Below, piece by piece: positions 16,428 through 24,852 of a stretch of 44,038 nucleotides of DNA. The DNA lies in assembly GCA_947367285.1 (NCBI GenBank), contig CANBDB010000001.1, forward strand, positions 1-44,038. The letters run 5' to 3'. The first letter of the stretch is position 1; every line of letters begins with the position of its first letter. The DNA is from an uncultured Clostridia bacterium. GTDB lineage: Bacteria > Bacillota > Clostridia > Oscillospirales > CAG-272. The translations under genes were made by a program, and so were the position numbers. Under the pieces are notes generated by a model. The model saw only the letters and a list, made by a program, of their open reading frames with translations, was not told where the DNA came from and ran no database searches.

Positions 16428-17345
16428 TTATTTCTTCGCCAATGCGCGAGTGAGGTTGATGGCGGTCGTTGTGGTGTGAACGGCGCTCATCATATTGACT
16501 CTTACGCTTGTGTCAAGACCGAACATCTGAGCAATTCGAGGCACTTCGTTGGCCGAGAGCATAACACCCAAGCCGAGAAGCATATTCGTCTGCCATGTGA
16601 GCAGTCCGAGGTAAAGCAGAGTCATCTGCATAAATGCAGTAAGGCATAGCGCAATGACCTGTTTGCACCATTGCGTAAAGCCATCCGTATATCCTTTGGG
16701 TAATGAGAAGAGATACAAGCTGCCTACGGCGATCTGTGTCAAGAGAATACCTCCGCGTTTGATATTCGCAAAGAAAATCTTAATAACGCAATAGCCGAGA
16801 GCAATAATTGCAAGTAGATTGAAGATACTCACGGCACCTGCCATGGGATTTAATGCGCCCATAGCAACCTGCCCCAAGCCAGCACCTACGGCTGCATTAT
16901 TGGCAAACAGTCCGGCAAGGTCATGCATCAAGGTGTTCTGAATGGTAAGGCAGAAGGTATACAGTCGTATTGGAAGGACGGTAAACAGGTTCACGGCAAG
17001 GAAGCCATAGATCAACGGCATCACCTGACGCTTAATATTGAACTGCCGCATAGACTGATATTCGATGGCAATATCGAAGATCGCCACGACAAGACCCGCG
17101 ACAAACAACGCCCATCCAAACATACTGAATAGCTTGACACAGGCTTGTACCCACGGCAGATCAAACAGATCTGTACCCATGTTTCCCATGAGCGTGAAGA
17201 AGTCGGCAATTGCGCCGAAGATTGCTTCGTAAATCCATTTGAGGAAGATGCCCCAAATAGAGCTTGATATCATTTCCCAAAGAGAAGCGAAGGCACCGGC
17301 TATCGCATCACCGATACCATCAATAAGATCGGTAAGCCATTCCAA
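16428..17345 (-). CDS. VirB6/TrbL-like polytopic membrane protein (DUF6045-like)
   Basis: The 305-residue protein starts with a TTG codon (MEWLTDLIDGIGDAIAGAF) after GAGGTG. About six membrane segments are visible, including WALFVAGLVVAIFDIAI, LIYGFLAVNLFTVLPI, IFNLLAIIALGYCVIKIFF and ALCLTAFMQMTLLYLGLL. This matches the VirB6/TrbL channel component of Gram-positive conjugation systems and its position between the VirB3-like and VirB2-like genes. The C-terminal hydrophilic part is short, with no fused hydrolase domain. Confidence 0.85.
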   Translation of the reverse strand: MEWLTDLIDGIGDAIAGAFASLWEMISSSIWGIFLKWIYEAIFGAIADFFTLMGNMGTDLFDLPWVQACVKLFSMFGWALFVAGLVVAIFDIAIEYQSMRQFNIKRQVMPLIYGFLAVNLFTVLPIRLYTFCLTIQNTLMHDLAGLFANNAAVGAGLGQVAMGALNPMAGAVSIFNLLAIIALGYCVIKIFFANIKRGGILLTQIAVGSLYLFSLPKGYTDGFTQWCKQVIALCLTAFMQMTLLYLGLLTWQTNMLLGLGVMLSANEVPRIAQMFGLDTSVRVNMMSAVHTTTTAINLTRALAKK

Positions 17346-17376
17346 ATAAAATCACCTCTACTTTCTTAGTTTGAAT

Positions 17377-17402
17377 CGGAGGCAACCCGTAGGTTACCTC
17401 CG
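17377..17402 (-). other. Intercistronic stem-loop 3' of the VirB2-like pilin gene
   Basis: CGGAGGCAACC and GGTTACCTCCG pair with one C-A mismatch around a CGTA loop, starting eight bases after the pilin stop codon. No U-run follows. It is more likely a transcript-stabilising or partial-attenuation element than a full terminator. Similar stem-loops follow two other structural-gene blocks in the operon. Confidence 0.6.
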
Positions 17403-17409
17403 ACTGTGC

Positions 17410-17757
17410 TTACATACCGATGATGTCCCAAATATAGAGAGGTGCGGTAAGGGCAAACACGAGAGTTGCGAACAGGATCGCGGGAGGAGTCCACTCGAGC
17501 TGTCCGTGTTTACGGTAGTCCATATAGACGAGGGCTACCTTGGCAAAGAAGCAGACGGCGAGGACAAGGTCGATGACGGGAAATACCACGTTGTTGACCA
17601 CGCTCTTGATCTGCACCTTTGCGGCGTTCCAAGTGGACTGCACCGCACCTGCAACGTCACCCGAGGCTGCGAATGCCGTTACAGACATTACAGACACGAG
17701 GAGCGCAAGCATAGCAACGACCACAAGGATCTTAGTGTACTTCTTGTTCCATTTCAT
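17410..17757 (-). CDS. VirB2-like conjugative pilin (DUF3852-like)
   Basis: The 115-residue protein begins MKWNKKYTKILVVVAMLALL with a signal peptide ending near VTAFAA (cleavage about residue 31). Two hydrophobic segments follow (VVFPVIDLVLAVCFFAKVALVYM and AILFATLVFALTAPLYIW) with a short basic loop between. That is the topology of VirB2/TrbC pilins. GGAGG lies six bases before the ATG, within the end of the preceding gene. The position next to VirB6 supports the assignment. A stem-loop after the stop may raise its yield. Confidence 0.78.
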   Translation of the reverse strand: MKWNKKYTKILVVVAMLALLVSVMSVTAFAASGDVAGAVQSTWNAAKVQIKSVVNNVVFPVIDLVLAVCFFAKVALVYMDYRKHGQLEWTPPAILFATLVFALTAPLYIWDIIGM

Positions 17758-18106
17758 ATTGGTTACCTCCGTTTTCGGTTTTGATTTGATCTATCTCCGT
17801 ATCAGACACGTATCTGACTGGGATTCCTTGTTCTTTGGCGGCGATGATCTCTCTGACCATGCCCTGGCTTACGCTGTCGCCGAAGTACCACAGCTCGTCG
17901 CAATCGGACAGGAGCATCAGCCCCGCCATTGTTCCGAAGGCTCTGTCTTCGGGCAGATTGTCATCGAGAAACTGCGTAAAGTAGATGTGCGGAGCGATTG
18001 GTATCGCCCCGCACTCCTTGACTACGAATCTCGCATAGCCCTTTGCCTTCTCGATGTTGTTCTCGATATCTCCCGCAAGTCGGGAGCACACATAGATTTT
18101 CTTCAC
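17732..18106 (-). CDS. DUF4406-like nucleoside 2-deoxyribosyltransferase-fold protein
   Basis: The 124-residue protein starts with GTG (VKKIYVCSRLAGDIENNIEKAK) after GAGGGG. The pattern IYVCSRL..., then PIAPHIYFTQFL, MAGLMLLSDCDELWYFGD, and VSQGMVREIIAAKEQGIPVRY matches the DUF4406/deoxyribosyltransferase Rossmann-like group (SLOG relatives). In that group the DELW.FG and GM..E...A segments line the nucleotide pocket. It lies between the CARDB gene and the pilin gene and overlaps the latter by 26 bases. A catalytic role in nucleotide turnover or sensing is inferred. Its presence inside a T4SS operon is odd. Confidence 0.72.
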   Translation of the reverse strand: MKKIYVCSRLAGDIENNIEKAKGYARFVVKECGAIPIAPHIYFTQFLDDNLPEDRAFGTMAGLMLLSDCDELWYFGDSVSQGMVREIIAAKEQGIPVRYVSDTEIDQIKTENGGNQYEMEQEVH

Positions 18107-18110
18107 AGTA

Positions 18111-21100
18111 TCACCCCTCGCCGACATACCAATCGTCGTAGGCAGAGTCAACGATCTTGATGGTGTTACTGTTTCTCACCGAGCTGATCATACCCGCCGG
18201 TGTCCACACGTCGGTTGCCATAACGGACACAATATAGTTACCGTTGGGATACCACAAGGGTGTGAAGTGGAGTCTTTCGTTCAGATCCGCAGTTGTATTT
18301 CTGACAAATACCCAAGCACCGCCGTATTTTTCAAGGCTTCGGAAGCTGTCGATTGTCTTGGCATACTTGAATTCGGGGAAAGCTGCTTCTACTCTCTGAA
18401 CCGAGGTATAGGCAGAGCTTGCGGGCATCGTGTATCCGCTGATACTCGTGATAGAGGGAGCATAGCTCAGATAGATGCCGTATCCCGATCTCATTTGCCA
18501 CTGACCGGACGTGTATTTTGCGGAGGGACTGTCTTCATCGGGTGTGATGGTGGGAGCAGTACTGCTGATCGCCACACCGTAATTCTTCTTCACGAAGCTG
18601 CCGTTGGAGTACGTCCAAAGGCTCCATGTTGCAGATCCCGCACTTGTGGAAGGTGCGGACGGAATGGAGAATCCGTTCGGTTTGGTTTCCTCGTACTGCG
18701 TGTCGGGTGTCTGCGAGGTGTTGACCTTCGCCACAGTCCTTGTCAGCGTTGCGGTGTTGTTTGAGGTGTTATACTCGTCAAATCCGTTTTCCGAGTTGAC
18801 TACAGCCTTGCAATACACCGTTTTTCCGGCAATGGTAGAAGGTACCGTCCACTTGAAATACACGAGGTTATTGTCGTATGAGGGAATGACCGCTTGCTTC
18901 CAAGTCTGAGTGGAAATCACGACCTTCGTGCTTCCGTTGTAATAATAGGCTTCAAAGGAAACCGTATTATTATGGCTCGGAATGATGTTATGACGGTTAT
19001 TGTTGTAGATACGGTAACTCGTCACCACAGTCATTCCGGCACGGTAGTCGCTGTTGGGTGTTATCGCTTGGATCGTCAAGTCGATCTTGGGCTTGACGGT
19101 AACCTGCACGGTTGAGGTTTCGTTGTTGTTGGGATTGATTTCCGAGGAATGGTTCGGCCAATTCACTCGCACCTTGATGTTGTTGACTCCAACGGTACCG
19201 CCCACATTGAGGTTCAGCGTGTGGTTCTTACCGCCGTACACAGCGTAGTCGACGTACTCGGTATAAATGACCTCGCCGTTATACAGAAGCTGTACGGGAA
19301 TGTCGTTGTAGGCATTATACCGATCCCACGAGTCGGTTCGGAAGGTCACCTTTACGGTTTCATTCTCGTAACAGGTCGTGGGTGTGATCTGCAAGCTTGA
19401 CACCGAGAATTCATAGTATTTGTTGACTGTCGCTGTGGTCGAGGTGCTGTTGTTATAGGCATTGTCCTCGCCGTATCGGTAAGACCAGTTGATTCGTGCT
19501 GTAATGGTCTGTGAACCAAGGGAACTCATCGGAATGGAATAGGTGTGGCTGTTTCTTCCGTAGGCGGAGAAGTCCACGTATTCGCTCTTAACAACGGTGT
19601 TACCCACGAGAAGTTCGACAAGGATATCGTTATAGGCAACGTCCATATTCCAGTTGTCTGAAATGAAGGATACCGTTACATAGTCGCCTTGATACACCGT
19701 GCTCGGTGTTACGCTGATGCTCGATACCGAGAAATCATAGGTGCTGTCAATGGTTTGGTTGGGTGTGATCGTCTCGGTTGCGGAGTTGTCATAGGGATCC
19801 GTTTCGTAGTCCTTATAGGCCCAGTTGATTCGAGCTTCAAGGGTTCGGGTATAGGTTCCCGAATAGTAGACGCTCAGCGTCTGATCGATGCCCTCATAAG
19901 CGTCGAAATACTTGGTTGCGGAGTAGATGCGTGATCCGTTGAGATACACCTCACAGAGAGCAGAACCGCTGATATCGGTCCAGTTCTTCCACCACAGATC
20001 CACCGTACCGTAGCTGTCTTGATCGGGTTGCTCGATGCCGAAGATATACACGCCATAGTCCTGGTCGTATTTCACGTCGGGAACCGTAGGCGTTACCGTT
20101 CTTGTTCTGAGGTTATCGTTGGGATCGGTTTCCTGATTTCGGTTGGCATAGTTGATCTTAGCGGTAAGAGTCTGTGTGCTTGTGCCGGGATAATACACGC
20201 TGAAGGTGCTCTGTACGGCAGAACCACCTGCGATGGTCTTATTGCCCGACCAAATCCTTGTAGATCCTCGGTACAGTTCACAGAGAACCGTTCCGCTTTC
20301 TGACTTATAGTTTCGCCAGTTGACGACAACGGTTCCGTAACCGTCTGCGGTAGGTGTAGACACCGTGCCGAAGTAGGTTCCGTAGTCAATCTCCTTGTAC
20401 TCGGGTTCCTGGACGGCTACAGGAAGCCATCTCATGCCCCAACCGCCGCCTTTGACAACGTCGTTATAGTCCCATTTCTTTGAGTCATCGGTGACGGCAT
20501 ACACGGGATATCCGAACCAAGACTCTTCAAGCTGCACAGAGGTCGGCATGTGTCTTTCGGGAAGAATGGCACAGTTCTGACCGCTTCCTCCGCTTTTGTT
20601 CCAGTCGTACCAGCCGTTCAGCTCACAGAGAGCGAACTCGGTTGCAGTGAACGCAAGCTTTGTTACCTTGTCCTTGAGGTTCAGAATAACCATAGGCTCA
20701 TATACGATTACCCACGGTACTCGGTTGCTCGTTCCATTGGGATCAAGGTAGGAGTAGTCCCAATTTGTCTGACTGCGTCCACCGATGGTAAAGCGGAGTG
20801 CTCTCAGCATACTTTCCTTGGTGGTTCCTTTATCCTCTGCGATGGCATTGAGGATGGTGGACACCGTGCCGGTTGAACCGAAGTATGCCTTAACGGTACC
20901 GATATCACCATCACATACGATAGGAACCTTGGGACAGTTCGCATCGGATATAATCTTTGGAGACGTATCCATCGTCATCGTTGCACCGGAGTAATAGTCG
21001 ACCTTGGTTCCGCTACCGAACTTGACAGAGGAGGATACGTTCCACCCTGTTTTCTTCATGACAACGGTACCGATTCTGTGAAAGTCGTTTTGCAAGTTTG

Positions 21101-21302
21101 AGGACTTGGAGGCTTGATCCGATTTACCAACGAACAACGTTACCTTCCACAGGTACTGATAGGTGTTGTACCATGCATAGCCCGTGGCAGCACCATGCGT
21201 GTCGCCCGAACCGCTTTGCGCGTTATCGTCGGCAAATGCAGTAATAGAAAAAGCTGACAGCAAGGTTGCCATCAGCAGAATAATGCTCAGTATTCTTTTC
21301 AA
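18111..21302 (-). CDS. Large secreted CARDB-repeat protein, candidate adhesin
   Basis: This 1,063-residue exported protein starts with TTG after AAAGGAG. The signal peptide is residues 1-24, ending TAFA-DD. Residues about 25-300 form a unique Trp/Tyr-rich domain. From about 305 to 870 at least five CARDB-like beta-sandwich repeats follow, each ending in a variant of a-RINW-x-E-(D/N)P-x-(D/N)N-x-T. A C-terminal module of about 190 residues follows. No LPXTG, transmembrane anchor or dockerin is present, so it is secreted or held by a partner. It lies directly downstream of the Tad-like genes. A tip adhesin or mating-contact role is inferred. Confidence 0.85.
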   Translation of the reverse strand: MKRILSIILLMATLLSAFSITAFADDNAQSGSGDTHGAATGYAWYNTYQYLWKVTLFVGKSDQASKSSNLQNDFHRIGTVVMKKTGWNVSSSVKFGSGTKVDYYSGATMTMDTSPKIISDANCPKVPIVCDGDIGTVKAYFGSTGTVSTILNAIAEDKGTTKESMLRALRFTIGGRSQTNWDYSYLDPNGTSNRVPWVIVYEPMVILNLKDKVTKLAFTATEFALCELNGWYDWNKSGGSGQNCAILPERHMPTSVQLEESWFGYPVYAVTDDSKKWDYNDVVKGGGWGMRWLPVAVQEPEYKEIDYGTYFGTVSTPTADGYGTVVVNWRNYKSESGTVLCELYRGSTRIWSGNKTIAGGSAVQSTFSVYYPGTSTQTLTAKINYANRNQETDPNDNLRTRTVTPTVPDVKYDQDYGVYIFGIEQPDQDSYGTVDLWWKNWTDISGSALCEVYLNGSRIYSATKYFDAYEGIDQTLSVYYSGTYTRTLEARINWAYKDYETDPYDNSATETITPNQTIDSTYDFSVSSISVTPSTVYQGDYVTVSFISDNWNMDVAYNDILVELLVGNTVVKSEYVDFSAYGRNSHTYSIPMSSLGSQTITARINWSYRYGEDNAYNNSTSTTATVNKYYEFSVSSLQITPTTCYENETVKVTFRTDSWDRYNAYNDIPVQLLYNGEVIYTEYVDYAVYGGKNHTLNLNVGGTVGVNNIKVRVNWPNHSSEINPNNNETSTVQVTVKPKIDLTIQAITPNSDYRAGMTVVTSYRIYNNNRHNIIPSHNNTVSFEAYYYNGSTKVVISTQTWKQAVIPSYDNNLVYFKWTVPSTIAGKTVYCKAVVNSENGFDEYNTSNNTATLTRTVAKVNTSQTPDTQYEETKPNGFSIPSAPSTSAGSATWSLWTYSNGSFVKKNYGVAISSTAPTITPDEDSPSAKYTSGQWQMRSGYGIYLSYAPSITSISGYTMPASSAYTSVQRVEAAFPEFKYAKTIDSFRSLEKYGGAWVFVRNTTADLNERLHFTPLWYPNGNYIVSVMATDVWTPAGMISSVRNSNTIKIVDSAYDDWYVGEG

Positions 21303-21328
21303 GCTTTTTCTCCTTTCTGAAAGTAATT

Positions 21329-21352
21329 GACGGCACCGCTTTGGGTGCCGTC
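21329..21352 (-). other. Intercistronic stem-loop between the DUF6550-like and CARDB genes
   Basis: A perfect nine-base-pair stem, GACGGCACC with GGTGCCGTC, has a six-base loop and no U-run on the minus strand. It begins 17 bases after the upstream gene's stop. It could act as an RNA-stabilising or processing site that sets different levels for the two genes. Confidence 0.55.
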
Positions 21353-21368
21353 CGTGATTGTCTTATTC

Positions 21369-22082
21369 TTAGAAGTGGATGCCTTCGCCGGGACGATCCT
21401 CGCCTTCGCCTACATAGTCATCGACAGGCTTGTCATCGATCTCGGTTTCGGTATCGTCATCGAAGGGATTATCTCCACCGATGGAGGGGTTATATTCGGG
21501 TGCGTTTTTATTGCCGTCATCGACGTTTTCCTCTTCGTCTCTGACCTCGACGTCGCCCTTTTCACCGCCTTCGGTGCTTGTTTTCTCGTCTTCTACGATG
21601 ACGGGCTTATCCTTTTCCTCTTCTTTTGCGGGAGTCTTTTCTTCCTTCTCCTTGATGATCTCGTCGTTTCTGTCCTCACCGCTTGCAGGTCCGGTTTCTA
21701 CGGTGTTCTTATCCTTCTCACCGCTTACTACCTTATCCTTGTCTTTGCTCGTGTCGACCGTAGGCGTTTTGTCCTTCACATCCTCTTCGGTTCCGGTTTC
21801 CACCTTGGGATCGCCTTCCTTGGGAGGCTTGGTTGTGTCGATTTCATCGGTATCGGTTTCATCGTCGGTGGGATCGGTTACCACGGGAGGCGTGATGCTC
21901 GGATCATCGGTCGTGTCAGTCGGATCGGAGGTGTCGGTCGGGATTTGGATGCTGACGTTGGTATCAGTGGTGCCACCGCCATCGACGGGCTTATCTCCAC
22001 CGAAGCCGGGGATGAGGAATCCTGCGATAATTGCGACGATAAGACCTACCGCTACATAAATGATGATTTGTGTTCTTGTCAT
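21369..22082 (-). CDS. Membrane-anchored acidic low-complexity protein (DUF6550-like)
   Basis: The 237-residue protein starts MTRTQIIIYVAVGLIVAIIAGFL, a single membrane anchor. A long disordered Asp/Glu/Thr/Pro/Lys-rich extracytoplasmic stalk follows with VDGGGTTDTN, DPTDTTDDPS and EKEEKTPAKEEEKDK type repeats. It matches in plan the DUF6550 proteins of related elements (from memory). It lies between the minor-pilin-like genes and the CARDB gene. A wall-spanning stalk or tether for the pilus or adhesin is plausible. An alternative upstream start lacks a good ribosome site. Confidence 0.7.
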   Translation of the reverse strand: MTRTQIIIYVAVGLIVAIIAGFLIPGFGGDKPVDGGGTTDTNVSIQIPTDTSDPTDTTDDPSITPPVVTDPTDDETDTDEIDTTKPPKEGDPKVETGTEEDVKDKTPTVDTSKDKDKVVSGEKDKNTVETGPASGEDRNDEIIKEKEEKTPAKEEEKDKPVIVEDEKTSTEGGEKGDVEVRDEEENVDDGNKNAPEYNPSIGGDNPFDDDTETEIDDKPVDDYVGEGEDRPGEGIHF

Positions 22083-22114
22083 AGTTTCATGACCATCCTT
22101 TCTTGAGCTTATGC

Positions 22115-22597
22115 TCACTCTTTTAAGGTGAGGCTTCGGGTGACGGTGATCGGGATCTCGAGGTCGAAGATGTGTTCTCCCGCGAAGGCCACGGGAATCA
22201 TCACCGTGTAGCTCGCCTTTAGTTTCAGGGCTTTGTCTACCTTGTAGGTAACATTCGGATTAGTCATGGAGTAGACGATTTCGCCGTCTGCACCATAATT
22301 ATACAAACGGTTTTTTGAAGAGTCCAGAGACAATTCGGAAGAAGTTTGCGAAATATAAAAATTTTCATCAAAATCTTCTGTGAAATCATGCCCTTGCTTG
22401 ATGGAGTTGTAAATGTCGATCGAATTCTTCATGATGAAGGACTCGAGGACACGTTCGGTATCGGCTCGGGTGGTCTGAATGATGGTCATGCACTGTGCGT
22501 AAAAAAGCACCGCCGACAAGATCATGGCGATGACGATAGTGATCACGCAAGGCGTGAAATATCCACCGCCTCGGGTGTCTTTCAGCAGTTTCTTCAT
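22115..22597 (-). CDS. TadE-like pseudopilin (minor pilin) A
   Basis: The 160-residue protein has a short basic leader MKKLLKDTRGGGYFTP followed directly by a membrane helix (CVITIVIAMILSAVLFYAQCM) and an extracytoplasmic domain with DFTEDFDENFYISQTSS and a beta-rich C-terminus. This is the plan of TadE/TadF pseudopilins of Tad systems. GAGGTGG precedes the ATG, and ten bases separate it from the DUF4320-like gene upstream. The GGGYF segment resembles the EGYVD segment of the other pilins here and may be the peptidase site. Confidence 0.72.
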   Translation of the reverse strand: MKKLLKDTRGGGYFTPCVITIVIAMILSAVLFYAQCMTIIQTTRADTERVLESFIMKNSIDIYNSIKQGHDFTEDFDENFYISQTSSELSLDSSKNRLYNYGADGEIVYSMTNPNVTYKVDKALKLKASYTVMIPVAFAGEHIFDLEIPITVTRSLTLKE

Positions 22598-22607
22598 TCA
22601 TACCACC

Positions 22608-23030
22608 TCACTTCCAATACTTTTGGGACAGTCCCGAGAAGGTTGCTTTGAGCGTAACGGGGATCTTGAATACACCAAGCCCTCGGACGTAGGTCTGATA
22701 GGTCAGCGTTACGTGGATGGTTTCACCGAGCTGCACCTTTCCGGTGGAGGCGTTGTAATAGGTTGTACCGCTATAGCTGACCGATGGGCTGATACCAAGC
22801 TCGTCGCAAAGCTCGTTGTATCGGTCTGTCGCCTGTTCGTTGGTTCTGCCGTAGGTGGTGGCTGTGTCGATGAGTTCCTTTGCGAAGTGATCCATGTCTT
22901 GCTTGAGTGTCAGAAAGCTGAACACGTTGAGAGCAAGAACAATGACCATCATCGCCGCCATCACACAGACCACCGTATCGATATATCCTTCGGCTTTGTT
23001 TGTTTTAAATGGTTTGAGAAGTCTCTTCAT
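22608..23030 (-). CDS. DUF4320-like pseudopilin (TadE/F-like) B
   Basis: The 140-residue protein starts MKRLLKPFKTNKAEGYIDTVV, a basic leader then a membrane helix (CVMAAMMVIVLALNVFSFL) and a small periplasm-side domain with SVSYSGTTYYNASTGKVQLG and VRGLGVFKIPVTLKATF. It matches the DUF4320 family (from memory), a TadE-like group. The KAEGYID motif is shared with the three major pilins. It is probably a minor pilin processed by the A24 peptidase at 27773-28405. Confidence 0.75.
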   Translation of the reverse strand: MKRLLKPFKTNKAEGYIDTVVCVMAAMMVIVLALNVFSFLTLKQDMDHFAKELIDTATTYGRTNEQATDRYNELCDELGISPSVSYSGTTYYNASTGKVQLGETIHVTLTYQTYVRGLGVFKIPVTLKATFSGLSQKYWK

Positions 23031-23043
23031 ACATCCACCTCCT

Positions 23044-23913
23044 TTAACCGAAGAGGACTCCGATAGAGTTCATGATCTCCATGCCGATGACTACGATATA
23101 GATCAGCATAAAACAGAAGAGCAAGCACATGGAAAGGCGCTTGACCTTGCCGGGGATCTTCTGCGCTTGCTGCTTTAAGAGCTGTCTTTGGTAGTCCGAA
23201 AACTTCACCGCAAGACCTGCCCAATACACGTCGGTTTCATCACCGCGAAGCACACCGATCAGACCTCTCGTTACGTCAGACAGCATGGAGGAGCCGACAC
23301 GGGACTCGAATCTCGTGAGGGCTGCTTCGTAGTTACCCGAGCGCATATCCGCAATGGTGATTTCAAGCTCTTGCTTCAGCTCATCACCTGCGTTGTTCTT
23401 GTAGGAGTCAAGGATATACAGCACGTCTCTGTTGTGCTTCAGCGTTTTCTCAATGTGAGAGACAAAGCGAGGAAGCTCGTATTCGATGTGTCTGCGCTTC
23501 TCCTTGATCTTATCGGCAACGCCCTTGGACGCCTTGAAGTACATCATTACGGCAAGGGCTACGATAATGGGAGAAAGCAACGGGAAGATGAAGAGCATCG
23601 GAACGGCAAGGATGCCGATGAGCATGGACTTGACGATGCTGTTTGCGATGTGCATTTCGGGTGACATATTCACACCCGCTGAGCGAAGGTCGATTTCAAG
23701 CTGCATTCGCTTGAATTCGTTGATGCGGAGCCGTTTGGAGATCCACATGGCAAGGTCGCCGAGCCAGATATCCAGCGTGCTCGTTTTCTTTTCCTGACGC
23801 TTGGCGAGGTTGTTGATCGCCTTGGAGGTCTTGAAGAACGGTACACGGAAGCAGTCCGCGAGAATGAGAAAAAGTCCGACTCCAAAGATAGAGCCGATAA
23901 GCGCTTGTAACAT
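23044..23913 (-). CDS. tadC: TadC-like pilus assembly membrane protein (GspF family)
   Basis: The 289-residue polytopic protein begins MLQALIGSIFGVGLFLILADCF. It has N-terminal, central (VKSMLIGILAVPMLFIFPLLSPIIVALAV) and C-terminal (MCLLFCFMLIYIVVIGMEIM) membrane helices around a cytoplasmic type II secretion F domain of about 120 residues (RRHIEYELPRFVSHIEKTL). It pairs with the TadB-like protein as the inner-membrane platform that couples the CpaF ATPase to pilin assembly. AAGGAGG precedes the ATG. Gene order CpaF-TadB-TadC is canonical. Confidence 0.85.
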   Translation of the reverse strand: MLQALIGSIFGVGLFLILADCFRVPFFKTSKAINNLAKRQEKKTSTLDIWLGDLAMWISKRLRINEFKRMQLEIDLRSAGVNMSPEMHIANSIVKSMLIGILAVPMLFIFPLLSPIIVALAVMMYFKASKGVADKIKEKRRHIEYELPRFVSHIEKTLKHNRDVLYILDSYKNNAGDELKQELEITIADMRSGNYEAALTRFESRVGSSMLSDVTRGLIGVLRGDETDVYWAGLAVKFSDYQRQLLKQQAQKIPGKVKRLSMCLLFCFMLIYIVVIGMEIMNSIGVLFG

Positions 23914-23925
23914 AGACTACCTCCT

Positions 23926-24852
23926 TTACTTCTTGTATTCGATGGGCTTCGTATATTTCATCATAAACATTGCCGTTATGAGAATGACCACGCCGCAGAT
24001 GGCAAGGACAATCTTGCCGGGGATGGAGAACATCAAGGCATCGAACCACGCTGTGTTGAGCATATACAGAAGCGGGATATTGCCTACCACAAGGCAGACC
24101 ATCATCCAGTACTCCTTTTTCACCTCTCCGAGCATGGTTTTCAGCTCGTTGTTGACGATTCGCACGTCGGTCAGCTTTGCTACGATGGGCAGGAGCGTAT
24201 CCTTCAGCGTTCTGTCATCCTGACAGGCGATCAAGGTGTCGCACCATTCCTCATAGATGCTGTCGCTGATCTTTTCCTTCAGGTTTCTCAGTGCGGTTTT
24301 AAGGTCGGAGGAGATCATCATGGCATCGCCGATGAAGGACTGAAAGATCCCTTTCACGGGAGGCTTGAGATATACGATGTTCTCCTGAACCGCACCGAGG
24401 ATGTCATCGGAACGGATATACGAGGTGGTGATGATGGACAGCGCCGTTTCCATTTCCTCCCGCACGTGACGGTCATAGGCCGCAATGGTGCTTTTGATAT
24501 AGAAAAACGGCATACACGCAAATGCCACCGCAAACACGGGGATCATAAAATAGTTGTCAATGACTACCGCTACAATGCATCCCACGATCAGCAAAAGGAT
24601 AGAAGCTGCACACGCGATGGTGAACTGTTTTCCTTTACCGGTGGCATCGAGGGCATCTCTGATGTGGAGGATCTCGTTTGTCAGCCTTCGGGATTTCTTC
24701 TTGCCCTTGGCGATGAGCACCTTATCTCTCAGCGTTTGTTTGGGAGAGACAAAGCGCATGAGGTCATCGGTGATGCTTTCGGGGGTAAGCCCGAGCAGAA
24801 TGACGGTTGCTGCACATAAAAGCAGAAACCCGATCAGATAAAACACGATCAT
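23926..24852 (-). CDS. tadB: TadB-like pilus assembly membrane protein (GspF family)
   Basis: The 308-residue protein has an N-terminal helix (IVFYLIGFLLLCAATVILLG), a paired helix region near residues 80-115 (ILLLIVGCIVAVVIDNYFMIPVFAVAFACM) and a C-terminal helix pair. A T2SF-type cytoplasmic domain (REEMETALSIITTSYIRSDDILGAVQENI) lies between. Its ATG overlaps the cpaF stop by four bases. It is the second platform subunit of the Tad system. Confidence 0.85.
   Translation of the reverse strand: MIVFYLIGFLLLCAATVILLGLTPESITDDLMRFVSPKQTLRDKVLIAKGKKKSRRLTNEILHIRDALDATGKGKQFTIACAASILLLIVGCIVAVVIDNYFMIPVFAVAFACMPFFYIKSTIAAYDRHVREEMETALSIITTSYIRSDDILGAVQENIVYLKPPVKGIFQSFIGDAMMISSDLKTALRNLKEKISDSIYEEWCDTLIACQDDRTLKDTLLPIVAKLTDVRIVNNELKTMLGEVKKEYWMMVCLVVGNIPLLYMLNTAWFDALMFSIPGKIVLAICGVVILITAMFMMKYTKPIEYKK

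Noticed and set aside
20019..20303. Open frames opposite the CARDB gene
   Set aside because: They are antisense shadows within a repeat-encoding gene that has a convincing signal peptide and domain structure.
21430..22059. Serine-rich open frame on the plus strand opposite the acidic stalk gene
   Set aside because: It mirrors the low-complexity Asp/Glu/Thr codons of the real minus-strand gene and has no ribosome site.
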